From NCBI GenBank assembly GCA_015069695.1, contig JADCRZ010000027.1, forward strand, positions 1-64,000: a DNA stretch of 64,000 nucleotides. The letters are read 5' to 3'. Below, one piece after another: positions 26,606-36,389 of the stretch. Origin of the DNA: Williamsia sp. Its GTDB lineage: Bacteria; Bacteroidota; Bacteroidia; Chitinophagales; Chitinophagaceae. Under the pieces are notes generated by a model. The model was not told where the DNA came from, did no database searches, and was given only the letters and a program-made list of their open reading frames with translations. Position numbers and translations under genes: made by a program. The first letter of the stretch is position 1. Each line of letters opens with the position of its first letter.

Positions 26606-27685
26606 TTACCAACCGATCCGCTCTCCCAAATTACCCAGACCAAAATATTCATTCAGCTGTAAATTGATGCCTAACTGGTTGTAAGCCCGCGTGCTTTGAT
26701 AATAAGCGCGGGCATAACGGAGCTGGATCTTCTGGAATAGTACGCCTATGCCCAAAGAAAAACCGTTCAGTCCGTTTGCCGCATTCGCTATATTCAACTC
26801 TGTTCTTCGAAGATGGTTATATGCCCCGGTTATCTCCAGCTTGTCTCCAACATACAGCTGGGTGGCAAACACGATGTGCTGAAATAATTTTTCCACCACG
26901 TCACCGCCTGGTGCCTTGCCCTGGTCGAACCCGTTCTGGTTGTTAAACAAGGTATCGCGATACAGAATATTGAAGCGATGCAGGTGGTGGGCGGTTATGG
27001 AAAATTGAAGGGGGGCATGGAGTAGTTTCTTGCTGATACCAAGCTGCAGGTCGAATGGCAGTTCATCACCACTACTGCCTGCATACTTCCTGATCTGTAC
27101 ACCCATATTTTTTGCCACCAGCGATGCCTGAAATCCTTTGGCGCTGTCAAAATAAGCAGTTCCTATATCCAATGCCAATCCGCTGGAGCGGTAGAGGCCG
27201 TAGTTGGAATGCAGAAATTTAAGGGTAGCCCCATAGTACCATTTTGTTTCATATTTTCTTGCAGCGCTGAGCTGGGCTACATAATCTGAAGGATGAAAAT
27301 TGCCTTCTACATTGCCGCCGGCATCTGTTTGGGATAGGGTACCGTAATCAAAATAAACGATTCCGGCTGCAAAGTTGGTGGCTGTTTTCTGATGGTAATA
27401 ATCCATCATGGCATGGTAGTTTTTGATGCCTGCGTACATCGAATTAAACACCGCCGAAAATTGTCCATGCTCTCCGGGGCGCAAAAGGGAAGGATTGTTA
27501 AAGCCCATGCCCACATCCTGTGTAATGGCCGACACATTGATACCACCCAGGGCAGTCAGCTGCGGCGTGTTTGGTAACTTGACGAAATTAAACACAGAAC
27601 TGCCCCCCAGCGTTTGTGCATCAGCGTAGGCCAGGAGAAAAAGTAAGAAGAAAGGAATCATTCGCCGGCAGGTAGCAAAAAGCAT
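26606..27685 (-). CDS. porQ: Type IX secretion system protein PorQ
   Basis: About 359 residues from the ATG at 27683-27685, chosen because it gives a signal peptide with charged residues before the hydrophobic core (MLFATCRRMIPFFLLFLLAY). Other in-frame starts are 27718 and 27661. The mature protein begins GGSSVFNFVKLPNTPQLTALGGINVS, which is characteristic of PorQ, and continues as an outer membrane beta-barrel of the PorV/PorQ type. PorQ with PorZ and PorU attaches the sorted cargo to the surface. Its presence tells that the cell has a type IX secretion system. Confidence 0.85.
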   Translation of the reverse strand: MLFATCRRMIPFFLLFLLAYADAQTLGGSSVFNFVKLPNTPQLTALGGINVSAITQDVGMGFNNPSLLRPGEHGQFSAVFNSMYAGIKNYHAMMDYYHQKTATNFAAGIVYFDYGTLSQTDAGGNVEGNFHPSDYVAQLSAARKYETKWYYGATLKFLHSNYGLYRSSGLALDIGTAYFDSAKGFQASLVAKNMGVQIRKYAGSSGDELPFDLQLGISKKLLHAPLQFSITAHHLHRFNILYRDTLFNNQNGFDQGKAPGGDVVEKLFQHIVFATQLYVGDKLEITGAYNHLRRTELNIANAANGLNGFSLGIGVLFQKIQLRYARAYYQSTRAYNQLGINLQLNEYFGLGNLGERIGW

Positions 27686-27768
27686 GGGGCAATCTATGCG
27701 TATTTCTTCAGAAAACAACCCGTCTTAACAATTGCCGGACGCATGCAGGCAAACAAAACTCAATAGAG

Positions 27769-28482
27769 TTAACCTGTTACCAGGGTACCTACAGCTTCTC
27801 CCATCACCACTTTCAACAGGTTGCCTGGTTTGTTCATGTTGAATACAATGATCGGCAGCTTGTTTTCCATGCAAAGGGTAAATGCCGTCATGTCCATCAC
27901 CCGCAGGTTGTTGAGCAGGCATTCTGCAAAAGTGATCTCTGTATACTTGGTTGCAGTCAGGTCCTTTTCCGGATCGGCTGTGTAGATGCCGTCCACCCTC
28001 GTGCCTTTTAGAATAACTTCTGCCTTTATCTCGATCGCGCGGAGCGAGCCGGCTGTATCTGTTGTGAAATAAGGATTACCAGTGCCTGCGCCAAAGATCA
28101 CGACCCGGCCTTTTTCCAGGTGCCGCATGGCCCTGCGCCGGATATAAGGCTCCGCAATCTGTTCCATTTTAATGGCACTCTGCAGGCGGGTGTATACGCC
28201 TACTTTTTCCAGTCCGGCCTGCACAGCCATTCCATTGATCACCGTAGCAAGCATGCCCATATAATCACCATGTGCCCTTTCAATGCCGGTTTCTATTTCG
28301 TTGATGCCCCTGTAAATATTACCACCACCGATCACGACAGCGACTTCCACACCCGCATCCACGACCGATTTGATCTCTCTTGCATACCGGGAGATCACCG
28401 AAGAATCCAGCCCAAAGCTTTTATCACCCATTAAAGATTCACCGGACAATTTGAGTAAGATTCGTTTAAATTTCGGTTCCAT
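27769..28482 (-). CDS. pyrH: UMP kinase
   Basis: 237 residues from the ATG at 28480-28482 ([20 protein letters not shown]). The longer open frame upstream is not conserved. It phosphorylates UMP to UDP for pyrimidine nucleotide supply. Amino-acid-kinase-fold motifs are [38 protein letters not shown] and [13 protein letters not shown], all as expected of a hexameric bacterial UMP kinase. It follows nusG on the same strand, but a strong terminator separates them, so it is transcribed separately. Confidence 0.97.
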   Translation of the reverse strand: MEPKFKRILLKLSGESLMGDKSFGLDSSVISRYAREIKSVVDAGVEVAVVIGGGNIYRGINEIETGIERAHGDYMGMLATVINGMAVQAGLEKVGVYTRLQSAIKMEQIAEPYIRRRAMRHLEKGRVVIFGAGTGNPYFTTDTAGSLRAIEIKAEVILKGTRVDGIYTADPEKDLTATKYTEITFAECLLNNLRVMDMTAFTLCMENKLPIIVFNMNKPGNLLKVVMGEAVGTLVTG

Positions 28483-28616
28483 GCTGAGAGGGTTTTTGAT
28501 TGCGCTGCGAAGATAAATTTTTAATGATAATAGTATAAATTGATTCCGATCCTGGCAATAGTGAAAAACACTTATAGGAAGTATGTTGTGCAAACAGAGC
28601 GCCGGATGAGAAGGCA

Positions 28617-28651
28617 TAAAAAAAGACCATCTTTTTACAAGATGATCTTTT
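28617..28651 (-). terminator. Terminator downstream of nusG
   Basis: Arms 28621-28633 and 28639-28651 pair over 13 bases with one G-U pair, loop of five. On the minus strand the hairpin runs into a T tract (TCTTTTTTTAT). It closes the tRNA-tuf-secE-nusG operon and isolates pyrH. Confidence 0.8.
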
Positions 28652-28674
28652 TCACTGATTTATAGCCGGGCTGT

Positions 28675-29244
28675 TTAAGCCAGTTTTTCTACCTGCATGT
28701 AGTTAAGTTCAACAGGCGTAGAACGGCCAAATATTTTTACCGTTACTTTTAATTTCTTCTTCTCGTCGTTCACCTCTTCAATGATGCCGTTGAAATCATT
28801 GAACGGTCCTTCGATGATCTTGATGGTTTCGCCAACGATGAACGGCTCGCTCATGCTTACGCCGCCAACTTCCGCCATTTCATCCATTTTGCCGAGCATC
28901 TTATTGACTTCGGCTTTGCGCAGGGCGATCGGATTTTCCTTGCCTAAAAAATGAATTACGTTAGAGGTGTTTTTGATGGTTTCGCGGATATCGTCATTTA
29001 ATTTGCCATCCTGCACTTCGATCATTACATAACCCGGATAGTAGTTGCGCTCGCGCATAACTTTTTTCCCGTTCTGTACTTTGTAAACTTTTTCTACCGG
29101 CAGGAAAACCTGTTTTACGATCTCGCTCCAGCCGCTTCTTGATATTTCTTTATCGAGGTATTCTTTTACTTTGCGTTCTTTTCCGCTCACAACGCGCAGA
29201 ACATACCATTTGGTTTCTTCCTTAACTTCTTTGACCGCTTCCAT
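28675..29244 (-). CDS. nusG: Transcription elongation/antitermination factor NusG
   Basis: 189 residues. The N-terminal NGN domain begins WYVLRVVSGKERKVKEYLD. The C-terminal KOW domain contains VGETIKIIEGPFNDFNGIIEEV and ends with the LNYMQVEKLA tail. NusG binds RNA polymerase, suppresses pausing and links to Rho or the ribosome. The gene is three bases after secE, the usual pair. In most bacteria ribosomal protein genes rplK-rplA follow; here a terminator and then pyrH follow instead. Confidence 0.97.
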   Translation of the reverse strand: MEAVKEVKEETKWYVLRVVSGKERKVKEYLDKEISRSGWSEIVKQVFLPVEKVYKVQNGKKVMRERNYYPGYVMIEVQDGKLNDDIRETIKNTSNVIHFLGKENPIALRKAEVNKMLGKMDEMAEVGGVSMSEPFIVGETIKIIEGPFNDFNGIIEEVNDEKKKLKVTVKIFGRSTPVELNYMQVEKLA

Positions 29245-29247
29245 ACA

Positions 29248-29445
29248 CTAGGATTTGAAAAAATTGTAGATAAACTGAAGCACTTGGCTGGAAGCAGCAT
29301 CCATAACAAAAACAATTGCCGTGATCAGCACGGTGGCAACCAGAACGATGATGGTTGATTGTTGCAGCTGGGCCCAGGTAGGCCAGGTTACTTTTTCAAC
29401 CAGTTCTTTGTATGATTCGTTGAAATATGTTCCGAATTTATTCAT
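29248..29445 (-). CDS. secE: Preprotein translocase subunit SecE
   Basis: 65 residues, single membrane segment (about 28-48), and the amphipathic SecE motif YKELVEKVTWPTWAQLQ just before it. SecE clamps SecY in the translocon. Short single-helix SecE is normal outside the enterobacteria. Lies between tRNA-Trp and nusG in a conserved order. Confidence 0.96.
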   Translation of the reverse strand: MNKFGTYFNESYKELVEKVTWPTWAQLQQSTIIVLVATVLITAIVFVMDAASSQVLQFIYNFFKS

Positions 29446-29513
29446 GCGTCATTGTTTGAGAAAATTTCTACGGTCGCACTTGTTACATCAACACCTAATT
29501 TTCAGCTAAGCTG

Positions 29514-29584
29514 CACGGGCACTAGGATTCGAACCCAGATCAAAGGTTTTGGAGACCTCTATTCTACCATTGAACTATGCCCGT
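29514..29584 (-). tRNA. tRNA-Trp (CCA)
   Basis: Read on the minus strand: acceptor stem ACGGGCA with TGCCCGT, D arm AGTTCAATGGTAGAAT, anticodon loop CTCCAAA with anticodon CCA, T arm with GGTTCGAATCC. No CCA tail is encoded. Standard place between tuf and secE. Confidence 0.96.
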
Positions 29585-29649
29585 AAGTTTAAAAGTCATT
29601 GATCAACAGAAAACCATTGATCAATGACCTTATAATATAAATGTACAAC

Positions 29650-30837
29650 TTATTTGATGATTTCTGTCACCTGTCCAGCACCTACTGTACGGCCACCTTC
29701 CCGGATCGCGAACTTCAACCCTTTTTCCATGGCGATCGGCTGGATCAGCTTCACGGTCAAAGAGGTGTTATCACCAGGCATTACCATTTCGGTACCTGCT
29801 GGCAATTCTACTTCTCCGGTTACGTCTGTCGTACGGAAGTAAAACTGAGGACGGTATTTGTTGAAGAACGGCGTATGACGGCCACCTTCTTCCTTGCTCA
29901 GTACATACACTTCACCTTTGAATTCGGTGTGCGGTGTGATGGAGCCGGGTTTGCACAGTACCATACCACGACGGATCTGGTTCTTTTCAATACCACGGAG
30001 CAGCAAACCTGCATTGTCTCCAGCTTCGCCTTCATCCAGGAGCTTTTTGAACATTTCAACACCGGTTACAGTAGAGGTCAGCGGTTTGTCCATCAAACCA
30101 ACGATTTCGATGGCTTCACCCACTTTGATTCTACCTCTTTCGATACGGCCTGTAGCAACAGTACCACGACCGGTGATTGAGAATACATCTTCCACGCTCA
30201 TCAGGAAGGGCTGGTCAACCGGACGGGGAGGCAGGGGAATATACGTATCAACAGCTTCCATCAGCTCGTCGATCGCTTTTACCCATTTTTCGTCGCCGGC
30301 CAGGGCACCGGTTGCTGAACCTTGGATGATGGGTGTGTTGTCACCATCAAAACCATAGGAGGTCAGCAGGTCACGGATTTCCATTTCAACCAGTTCCAGC
30401 AGCTCGGGGTCGTCTACCAGGTCAACTTTGTTCATGAAAACAACGATACGGGGTACACCTACCTGGCGGGCCAGCAGGATGTGCTCTTTTGTTTGCGGCA
30501 TAGGGCCGTCGGTGGCAGCAACCACCAGGATAGCACCGTCCATCTGGGCAGCGCCTGTGATCATATTTTTTACGTAATCGGCGTGTCCGGGGCAGTCAAC
30601 GTGCGCGTAGTGCCGGTTATTTGTTTGATATTCTACGTGAGCCGTATTAATGGTGATCCCTCTTTCTTTTTCTTCGGGAGCAGCGTCAATTTCATCATAC
30701 TTTTTTGCTTCTGCCATACCTCTGCTTGCCAGGATACTGGTGATGGCGGCAGTCAAAGTTGTTTTACCATGGTCAACGTGACCGATGGTACCAACGTTAA
30801 CGTGAGGTTTATCCCTCTTGAAGGTCTCTTTTGCCAT
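29650..30837 (-). CDS. tuf: Elongation factor Tu
   Basis: 395 residues from [20 protein letters not shown]; the longer open frame upstream runs through tRNA-Thr and is not coding. EF-Tu brings aminoacyl-tRNA to the ribosome with GTP. The GTPase motifs are [21 protein letters not shown] and NKVDLVDD. It is followed by tRNA-Trp, secE and nusG and preceded by four tRNA genes, a conserved operon. Confidence 0.98.
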   Translation of the reverse strand: MAKETFKRDKPHVNVGTIGHVDHGKTTLTAAITSILASRGMAEAKKYDEIDAAPEEKERGITINTAHVEYQTNNRHYAHVDCPGHADYVKNMITGAAQMDGAILVVAATDGPMPQTKEHILLARQVGVPRIVVFMNKVDLVDDPELLELVEMEIRDLLTSYGFDGDNTPIIQGSATGALAGDEKWVKAIDELMEAVDTYIPLPPRPVDQPFLMSVEDVFSITGRGTVATGRIERGRIKVGEAIEIVGLMDKPLTSTVTGVEMFKKLLDEGEAGDNAGLLLRGIEKNQIRRGMVLCKPGSITPHTEFKGEVYVLSKEEGGRHTPFFNKYRPQFYFRTTDVTGEVELPAGTEMVMPGDNTSLTVKLIQPIAMEKGLKFAIREGGRTVGAGQVTEIIK

Positions 30838-30887
30838 TTTATTTGTTTTTTGTTGTACGTTTATTATATGTGAACAAAAATCATGCG

Positions 30888-30959
<72 letters not shown>

Positions 30960-31036
30960 TGGTTAGTTCAGGATTCACATTTCCCATTCCGGTGGGAATC
31001 CCTTCCTGAGAAAAAGAAACCAGCCGGAATTTTTTG

Positions 31037-31109
31037 AGCGGAAGACGAGGGTCGAACCCGCAACCTATAGCTTGGAAGGCTATCGCTCTACCAATTGAGC
31101 TACTTCCGC
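31037..31109 (-). tRNA. tRNA-Gly (TCC)
   Basis: Minus-strand cloverleaf: acceptor GCGGAAG with CTTCCGC, anticodon stem ATAGC/GCTAT around CTTCCAA (anticodon TCC), T loop GGTTCGACCC. Part of the tRNA run before tuf. Confidence 0.96.
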
Positions 31110-31182
31110 TTGTTAACAGCCAATCCTATCTTTTGTGTAGCCCCGTATTAACCGCTACACCATCAGCATAGAACAAGCACCG

Positions 31183-31264
31183 TGGGCAGGAGTGGATTCG
31201 AACCACTGAAGTCGAAGACAGCGGATTTACAGTCCGCCCCATTTGGCCGCTCTGGAACCTGCCC
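31183..31264 (-). tRNA. tRNA-Tyr (GTA)
   Basis: Minus-strand class II tRNA with a long variable arm (82 bases): acceptor GGGCAGG with CCTGCCC, anticodon loop CTGTAAA (anticodon GTA), T loop GGTTCGAATCC. Confidence 0.96.
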
Positions 31265-31298
31265 TGATTTTCTTGTGTTATTATAGCCCTATTTACTG

Positions 31299-31371
31299 AG
31301 CCAGAGAAGGGACTCGAACCCCCGACCAGCTGATTACAAATCAGCTGCTCTACCAACTGAGCTACTCTGGC
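31299..31371 (-). tRNA. tRNA-Thr (TGT)
   Basis: Minus-strand cloverleaf: acceptor GCCAGAG with CTCTGGC, anticodon stem CTGAT/ATCAG around TTGTA (anticodon TGT), T loop GGTTCGAGTCC. First gene of the tRNA-tuf-secE-nusG operon. Confidence 0.96.
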
Positions 31372-31440
31372 AAGAAAATCATGTAAACTTGTAAAGAACT
31401 CTCCTAAAATCAACGTGATCCGCTGTTATTTTAGGGGAGG

Positions 31441-31471
31441 CAAAGGTAAGTGAATTCTTGAAATAGCGAAA
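31441..31471 (-). promoter_or_regulatory. Promoter of the tRNA-tuf-secE-nusG operon
   Basis: On the minus strand TACCTTTG (31441-31448) fits TAnnTTTG exactly. Upstream is TTTCG (31467-31471), a fair match to the TTTG -33 box, with an 18-base spacer. Transcription would start near 31434, about 60 bases before the first tRNA. Confidence 0.6.
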
Positions 31472-31515
31472 TTTTGATAATAAATTTTTTAAGAGATAAA
31501 AGGCACCACTTAGAA

Positions 31516-31542
31516 ATAAAAAAGACCTCCGAAAAGGTCTTT
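31516..31542 (-). terminator. Terminator downstream of the hibernation factor gene
   Basis: AAAGACCT at 31521-31528 pairs perfectly with AGGTCTTT at 31535-31542. On the minus strand the hairpin is followed by TTTTTTATTT, so it ends the gene at 31558-31857. Confidence 0.75.
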
Positions 31543-31557
31543 CTAAAGTATCGCGGA

Positions 31558-31857
31558 TCAGGCGGCCTGCCTTTCCTTTTTTCGCTTGATTTGATTCACC
31601 AGCGACTCAAGCGCGCTGTCGAATGATTCTTCAAATGATTTGCTGCTTGCTTTTACAAAGAAGTCGTGCCTCGGCACATGAACCCTTATTTCTGCCACCT
31701 TGTCTTTTATAGTATGAACCAGGTTGTCAAGCTTGAGATAAACATCAATCTTGATAATCCTGTCATGAAACGTGTTTAGCTTGTCCAGCTTTTTGTTGAC
31801 ATACAATACCAGCTTGGAATCTGCATCAAAGTGCACCGTTTGGATGTTTACGTTCAT
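31558..31857 (-). CDS. raiA: Ribosome-associated inhibitor (HPF/RaiA)
   Basis: 99 residues, the short form of the HPF/YfiA family that binds the 30S subunit in starved cells and pauses translation. The N-terminus MNVNIQTVHFDADSKLVLYVNKKLDKL and KVAEIRVHVPRHDFFVKASS fit the family. Located between the recombinase gene and the tRNA-tuf operon, as often in Bacteroidota. Followed by its own terminator. Confidence 0.92.
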   Translation of the reverse strand: MNVNIQTVHFDADSKLVLYVNKKLDKLNTFHDRIIKIDVYLKLDNLVHTIKDKVAEIRVHVPRHDFFVKASSKSFEESFDSALESLVNQIKRKKERQAA

Positions 31858-32017
31858 ATCAATCGCGTTTTAGGTGAAACAATATGTGAGAATTGAAAGA
31901 GTAGAGTGTCAATGCTTCATAGAATTGGCCGACTATGAAGTTACTCCTTGAAACATTTTTCACCAAATTATTTTGAAATAGAAAACCTCTACGTTTTTCC
32001 ACATATTTACCCTTAGC

Positions 32018-32920
32018 TCAGGACTTTGGATGCGCCTTCTGGTGTATCTGTTTCAGCTTTTCAATGCTGTTGTGGGTATAAACCTGGGTAGCTGCCAGGC
32101 TGGAATGCCCCAGCAACTCTTTAACCGCATTTAAATCGGCCCCGTTGTTGGTGAGGTGGGTGGCAAATGTGTGCCGCAGCACGTGCGGACTCTTTTTGTG
32201 CAGGGTAGAAACTTTTTGCAGGTATTTCTTTACAACCAGGTATACCGCTTTGTGATACAGCTGGTTTCCTTTTTTGTCTACCAGCAGGTAAGGATGGCTG
32301 GCCGGCGCGAGCTCCCGTTTCCTGGTATCCCGGTACGCTTCTATCTGCCCCAGCAGCTCTTCCCCTACCGGGATGATCCGTTCCTTATTGCCTTTCCCCA
32401 GCACCCGCACGGTTTTGTAGTGGAGATCGACCTGTCTATCTTCCAGGTTTATCATTTCACTCAACCGCATGCCGGTATGGTAAAAGAGGTTTATAATTAG
32501 CTTCTCGGTTTGCCCCTGCAGGTCGTTCCCGAACTCTATCTGATGCAGCAGCACCTCCATATCACGCTGTTCTATGTAAGCAGGCAGGCGCTTGGACATT
32601 TTGGGCGCAACAATGTTCAGCATGGGCGTTGCATCCAGCAGCTCCACGCGCAGGGCATACTTGAAAAAGCCTTTGAGGGAAGAAATCTTTCTGTTGATGC
32701 TCTTGGCCGTCAGGCCCTTTTCTTTCAACTGGGCCAACCAGCTGCGCACGAGCGGTGCACTGATCTCAGCCAGGTGTGGACTGTCAAATTCTTTCTCTAA
32801 AAAATCGGAAAATTGGACTAAGTCATCCTGGTAAGAACGGATGGTATGCGGAGAATAGCGCTTTTCAAATCTGAGCGAATCTACAAAAGGAGGAATATAG
32901 GATTGAAATGGTGCAGGCAT
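32018..32920 (-). CDS. Tyrosine recombinase, XerC/XerD type
   Basis: 300 residues from the ATG at 32918-32920 (MPAPFQSYIPPFVDSLRFEKRYSPHT). An N-terminal SAM-like core-binding domain (about 10-90) is followed by a catalytic domain with Arg in YHTGMRLSEM, the HVLRHTFATHL box, LGHSSLAATQ and the nucleophile Tyr in VYTHNS. Length and housekeeping surroundings fit the chromosome dimer-resolving Xer enzymes rather than an integron or phage integrase. Whether it is the XerC or XerD partner I cannot tell. Confidence 0.9.
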   Translation of the reverse strand: MPAPFQSYIPPFVDSLRFEKRYSPHTIRSYQDDLVQFSDFLEKEFDSPHLAEISAPLVRSWLAQLKEKGLTAKSINRKISSLKGFFKYALRVELLDATPMLNIVAPKMSKRLPAYIEQRDMEVLLHQIEFGNDLQGQTEKLIINLFYHTGMRLSEMINLEDRQVDLHYKTVRVLGKGNKERIIPVGEELLGQIEAYRDTRKRELAPASHPYLLVDKKGNQLYHKAVYLVVKKYLQKVSTLHKKSPHVLRHTFATHLTNNGADLNAVKELLGHSSLAATQVYTHNSIEKLKQIHQKAHPKS

Positions 32921-32983
32921 AAACAAAGATAGCCACAAAGTAATCGGACTTTGCAGCTATCATAAATTTATATCTGGAAGGCT

Positions 32984-33178
32984 TTAATCGAATTTGCCGC
33001 TGGCTACCTGCTGGCGGTAAACCGCTTTCAGCACTTGTCCCCTCTTTTTGACAGAAGGTTTGGTAAAAGACTGGCGTTCTCTCAGCTGAACAAGCACTTT
33101 GGCCTTTTCAAATTTCTTTTTGTATTTTTTTAAAGCCTTGTCAATGTTTTCACAATCCTTTGAATCGATAATCAGCAT
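32984..33178 (-). CDS. rpsU: Ribosomal protein bS21
   Basis: 64 residues starting at MLIIDSKDCENIDKALKKYKKKF. bS21 sits next to the anti-Shine-Dalgarno of 16S rRNA in the small subunit. The basic stretch RERQSFTKPSVKKR is the family hallmark. The longer upstream open frame is not part of the protein. It has its own promoter in the gap to ribE. Confidence 0.95.
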   Translation of the reverse strand: MLIIDSKDCENIDKALKKYKKKFEKAKVLVQLRERQSFTKPSVKKRGQVLKAVYRQQVASGKFD

Positions 33179-33202
33179 AATGATGAAATAATTTATGGGT
33201 GG

Positions 33203-33236
33203 CAAAAATAATACAAACAGCTGAAAAATACACAAA
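33203..33236 (-). promoter_or_regulatory. Promoter of rpsU
   Basis: Minus strand: -33 TTTG (33233-33236), 22-base spacer, -7 TATTTTTG (33203-33210), an exact TAnnTTTG. The start would be near 33196, 18 bases before the ATG. Confidence 0.6.
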
Positions 33237-33286
33237 AACTTTTTTTGTAAAGTAAATACGATCTTGCCGCGCAAAACAGCCACACT

Positions 33287-33892
33287 ATGTTTACAGGCAT
33301 CATAGAAGCCATGGGAACGGTGCAGGAAATCAAGACCCAGGGTACCAACAAAACCTTCTGGATCGAATCTCCCCTTTCATCCGAGCTTAAAATCGATCAA
33401 AGCCTCTCCCACAACGGCGTTTGCCTCACAGTTGAGCAGGTAAACAGGAACCTGCACCAGGTAACGGCTGTGCTTGAAACCCTGGAAAAAACCGATCTGG
33501 GTACCTGGAAGCCGGGCAACCTGATCAACCTGGAGCGGTGCATGCAGCTGAACGGCCGGCTGGACGGCCACCTGGTGCAGGGCCATGTAGATGCTACGGC
33601 CCGGGTAACGGTGATCCAGGACCGGAACGGCAGCTGGGAATTCAGCTTTCAGTTCCCGGAACAGTTTGCCCATTTGGTCATTGAAAAAGGATCGATCTCA
33701 CTCAACGGTATCAGCCTGACTGTTTTTAATGTGGATACTTCCCATTTCACCGTTGCCATCATACCTTATACGTATGAACATACCAATCTTGCCAGGCTCC
33801 GGGTACATGACCCGGTGAACCTGGAATTCGACCTGATCGGAAAATATGTGCAACGGTCGCTCAACTTGTCGCATCAGCAACTTTCCGCTTAA
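33287..33892 (+). CDS. ribE: Riboflavin synthase
   Basis: 201 residues with the two-fold repeated lumazine-binding domain. Begins MFTGIIEAMGTVQEI, with SLSHNGVCLTVE in the first half and GSISLNGISLTVF in the second; GRLDGHLVQGHVD is the linking motif. It dismutates two 6,7-dimethyl-8-ribityllumazine molecules to riboflavin. Divergent from rpsU. No FMN riboswitch is visible in the 108-base gap. Confidence 0.97.
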   Translation: MFTGIIEAMGTVQEIKTQGTNKTFWIESPLSSELKIDQSLSHNGVCLTVEQVNRNLHQVTAVLETLEKTDLGTWKPGNLINLERCMQLNGRLDGHLVQGHVDATARVTVIQDRNGSWEFSFQFPEQFAHLVIEKGSISLNGISLTVFNVDTSHFTVAIIPYTYEHTNLARLRVHDPVNLEFDLIGKYVQRSLNLSHQQLSA

Positions 33893-33928
33893 GCGCTTGC
33901 CTGACCCACCAGAAACCTGCCTGCGCTT

Positions 33929-35653
33929 ATGCTTGCAACCCTGCTTTTTTATATCCTGATCACCATTACCTGCCTGTGGACCGGCTATTTGTTCCATTGT
34001 TTTTTTCTTGGAAAGAGCTGGAAAGAGCAAGATAGACAGCCCCGGAAAGGAGCAGTTGTGCTGGCTGTTTGGGGCATGATCGTTCTGAGTGGAGTAGGCC
34101 AGTTTGCTGCGTTACTGATACCGGTTAATTGGCTTTGCTGGTTAGGTTGGGTGATGTTGCTGGGAATTGTATCCCTCACCCGGAGGAATGTCTTTTTTCT
34201 GTTTACTGACTGGCTTCAAAACTGGCTCTATCAGCACCGCCATTTGCTGCTGCCAGGTTGCGTGATCATGCTGGTGGTCGGGATGCTGGGGGCAGGACCG
34301 CTGATGATGGACGATACCGATAGCTACCATATCCAATGCATCAAATGGATCCAGGAATGGGGCACTGTGCCCGGACTGGTCAACCTCCACGAACGCTATG
34401 GCTTTAACTCTGCCTGGTTTGCCTTTGCTGCCCTGTTTACGCCTCTTCAAACAGCGCACAACTACTACACGCTCTCAAACGGGGTTCTCTCAATATGGAT
34501 CAGTGGTTACCTGGTAAGCCTGGCATTTCCAGCTCAGGGGCGAGCAAAGAGCCCAACCCATGCGCTTTTTATAGCCTGCTTTTTTGTCTTGCTCATGGCT
34601 CTATTTTGCTGGCCCATGATCCGGGGTAATGCCGCCACTGCCAACTACGATTTTGTAACCACCTGCCTCATTTTGGTTGGGTGGATTGAATTGATGAAGC
34701 TGGAAAAAGACGGAGCGCATTGGAGTCGATTTTTACCAGAAATGCTCGTGTGGCCAGCCTACCTGTTTAGTGTCCGGATCATCAATTTTCCCCTCCTGCT
34801 GCTAAGCTCGCCGGGCATGATTTACCTGGTGCGCCACCGGAAGTATTACTCCTGCATTGTTTCTCTGTTATTGGCCGCTGCACTGGTTGTTCCGTTTCTG
34901 ATCAGAAATGTGCTCCTGTCCGGTTTTCTCTTTTATCCTGCTTACCAGGTTGACCTGTTCTCGGTAGACTGGAAAGCCGATCTCACGCAAACAAAGGAGA
35001 TCGTTGACTACATCAAATATTTCAACCGCATCAACAATGTCTATCTCCCGATCCGCGAAACAGCAAAGCTCTCGTTCGCTGAGTGGGTGCCTCTTTGGTT
35101 CCGCTATCTGTCCTGGACAGACAAGCTGGTAGTGCTGGTCGGTCTAACTGGTTATGGATGGTGGATCATGCGGCAAAAAGCTCACAACCTGTTAAGACAG
35201 GCAGGCCAGGCTTTTGCCGCCGTTATGCTGGTACAACTGGTTTCCTGGTTTTGGGTAGCGCCTGATCCCCGCTTTGTATACGGACCCCTGCTGGTGGGTG
35301 TTTTTCTGTTGTTCTACGCTTTACCGTTCCGGCGTACGCACGTGCATTATCAGAAATGGCAAAAATTCCTGCAAGGCGGGCTTCTCCTGGGTTTGCTGGC
35401 ATACGCTAGCCTGCGGGTGGTTTCGCAAAAAGAATACCGCCAGCTTTTTCAACCTGTTCCTTTGCCCCAGCCGGCTACACAGGTTGTTTGGATCGATTCT
35501 ATCCGCTTGCAAATCCCGAAAAAGATAGGCACAAACTGGAACGCCCGCTGCTATGCGACTGATTTGCCTTGCCTGTATAAGGTCCATCCCCGCCTGCATG
35601 CGAGGGGCAAGGGGATCGGTGCAGGTTTTACAGTCAGAAAACAGGTCCCCTGA
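33929..35653 (+). CDS. Polytopic membrane protein, LIC_10190-like
   Basis: 574 residues with about ten or more membrane segments. The loop [23 protein letters not shown] (34312-34380) followed by [12 protein letters not shown] resembles the family annotated as LIC_10190 and, more loosely, GT-C glycosyltransferases whose first loop has an acidic pair. A late motif APDPRFVYG is shared with the paralogue at 37139-38827. Probably transfers or handles a lipid-linked sugar with the GT2 gene that follows, but no activity is known. It starts 36 bases after ribE. Confidence 0.7.
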   Translation: MLATLLFYILITITCLWTGYLFHCFFLGKSWKEQDRQPRKGAVVLAVWGMIVLSGVGQFAALLIPVNWLCWLGWVMLLGIVSLTRRNVFFLFTDWLQNWLYQHRHLLLPGCVIMLVVGMLGAGPLMMDDTDSYHIQCIKWIQEWGTVPGLVNLHERYGFNSAWFAFAALFTPLQTAHNYYTLSNGVLSIWISGYLVSLAFPAQGRAKSPTHALFIACFFVLLMALFCWPMIRGNAATANYDFVTTCLILVGWIELMKLEKDGAHWSRFLPEMLVWPAYLFSVRIINFPLLLLSSPGMIYLVRHRKYYSCIVSLLLAAALVVPFLIRNVLLSGFLFYPAYQVDLFSVDWKADLTQTKEIVDYIKYFNRINNVYLPIRETAKLSFAEWVPLWFRYLSWTDKLVVLVGLTGYGWWIMRQKAHNLLRQAGQAFAAVMLVQLVSWFWVAPDPRFVYGPLLVGVFLLFYALPFRRTHVHYQKWQKFLQGGLLLGLLAYASLRVVSQKEYRQLFQPVPLPQPATQVVWIDSIRLQIPKKIGTNWNARCYATDLPCLYKVHPRLHARGKGIGAGFTVRKQVP

Positions 35654-35672
35654 ATTCCCTAATTTTAACGCG

Positions 35673-36386
35673 ATGGAGCCCACAAACAGATTGAGTATCT
35701 TGATTCCCTGCTACAATGAAGAAAAAACAATTACCCGCATCCTGGATAAAATCCATTCAGTTGAGCTGATTGGCGGCACACAAAAAGAGGTGATTGTAAT
35801 TGATGATGGGTCAACCGATTCCACGATCGCCTTGCTGGCTGCATACATTGAAAGAGGAACGATCCAACTCATCCGATCCAGTGGCAACAGCGGAAAAGGC
35901 GCTGCGATCCGCAAGGGCATCCAACAGGCCAGCGGCAACGTGATCATTGTCCAGGATGCCGACCTGGAATACGATCCCTCCGAATACAACCGCATGCTAA
36001 AGCCCATTCTTGAAGGGTATGCTGATGTTGTGTTTGGCTCCCGGTTCCGGGGCAGCGAGCCACACCGGGTGCTTTTTTTCTTTCATACCATCGGCAACCA
36101 GCTGCTCACTTTTTTATCCAACCTGTTTACCCAACTCAACCTCTCTGATATGGAAACAGGCTACAAGATGTTCAAAGCCGATGTGCTGCGGCAGCTTCCC
36201 CTGCGTGAAAACCGCTTTGGCTTTGAACCCGAAGTAACGGCCCGCCTCAGCAAGCTCAAAGGAATCAGAATTTATGAAGTGGGCATTGCTTATTATGGAA
36301 GGACCTATGAGGAAGGAAAAAAAATAAACTGGAAGGATGGCTTATATGCCGTTTATTGCATCCTTAAATACAATCTGTTCTCCTGA
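35673..36386 (+). CDS. Family 2 glycosyltransferase (polyprenyl-phosphate sugar synthase-like)
   Basis: 237 residues from the ATG at 35673 ([20 protein letters not shown]). GT-A fold: [31 protein letters not shown] with the metal-binding DAD, and [12 protein letters not shown]. The closest functional group is dolichyl- or undecaprenyl-phosphate mannosyl/glucosyl transferases. No C-terminal membrane helices, so it is a short soluble or peripheral form. Flanked by the two membrane paralogues and a methyltransferase, suggesting it makes the lipid-linked sugar that they use. Confidence 0.9.
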   Translation: MEPTNRLSILIPCYNEEKTITRILDKIHSVELIGGTQKEVIVIDDGSTDSTIALLAAYIERGTIQLIRSSGNSGKGAAIRKGIQQASGNVIIVQDADLEYDPSEYNRMLKPILEGYADVVFGSRFRGSEPHRVLFFFHTIGNQLLTFLSNLFTQLNLSDMETGYKMFKADVLRQLPLRENRFGFEPEVTARLSKLKGIRIYEVGIAYYGRTYEEGKKINWKDGLYAVYCILKYNLFS

Positions 36387-36389
36387 CCC

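Noticed and set aside
33179-33286. FMN riboswitch before riboflavin synthase
   Set aside because: The gap is only 108 bases, is used by the rpsU promoter, and shows none of the conserved FMN-aptamer segments.
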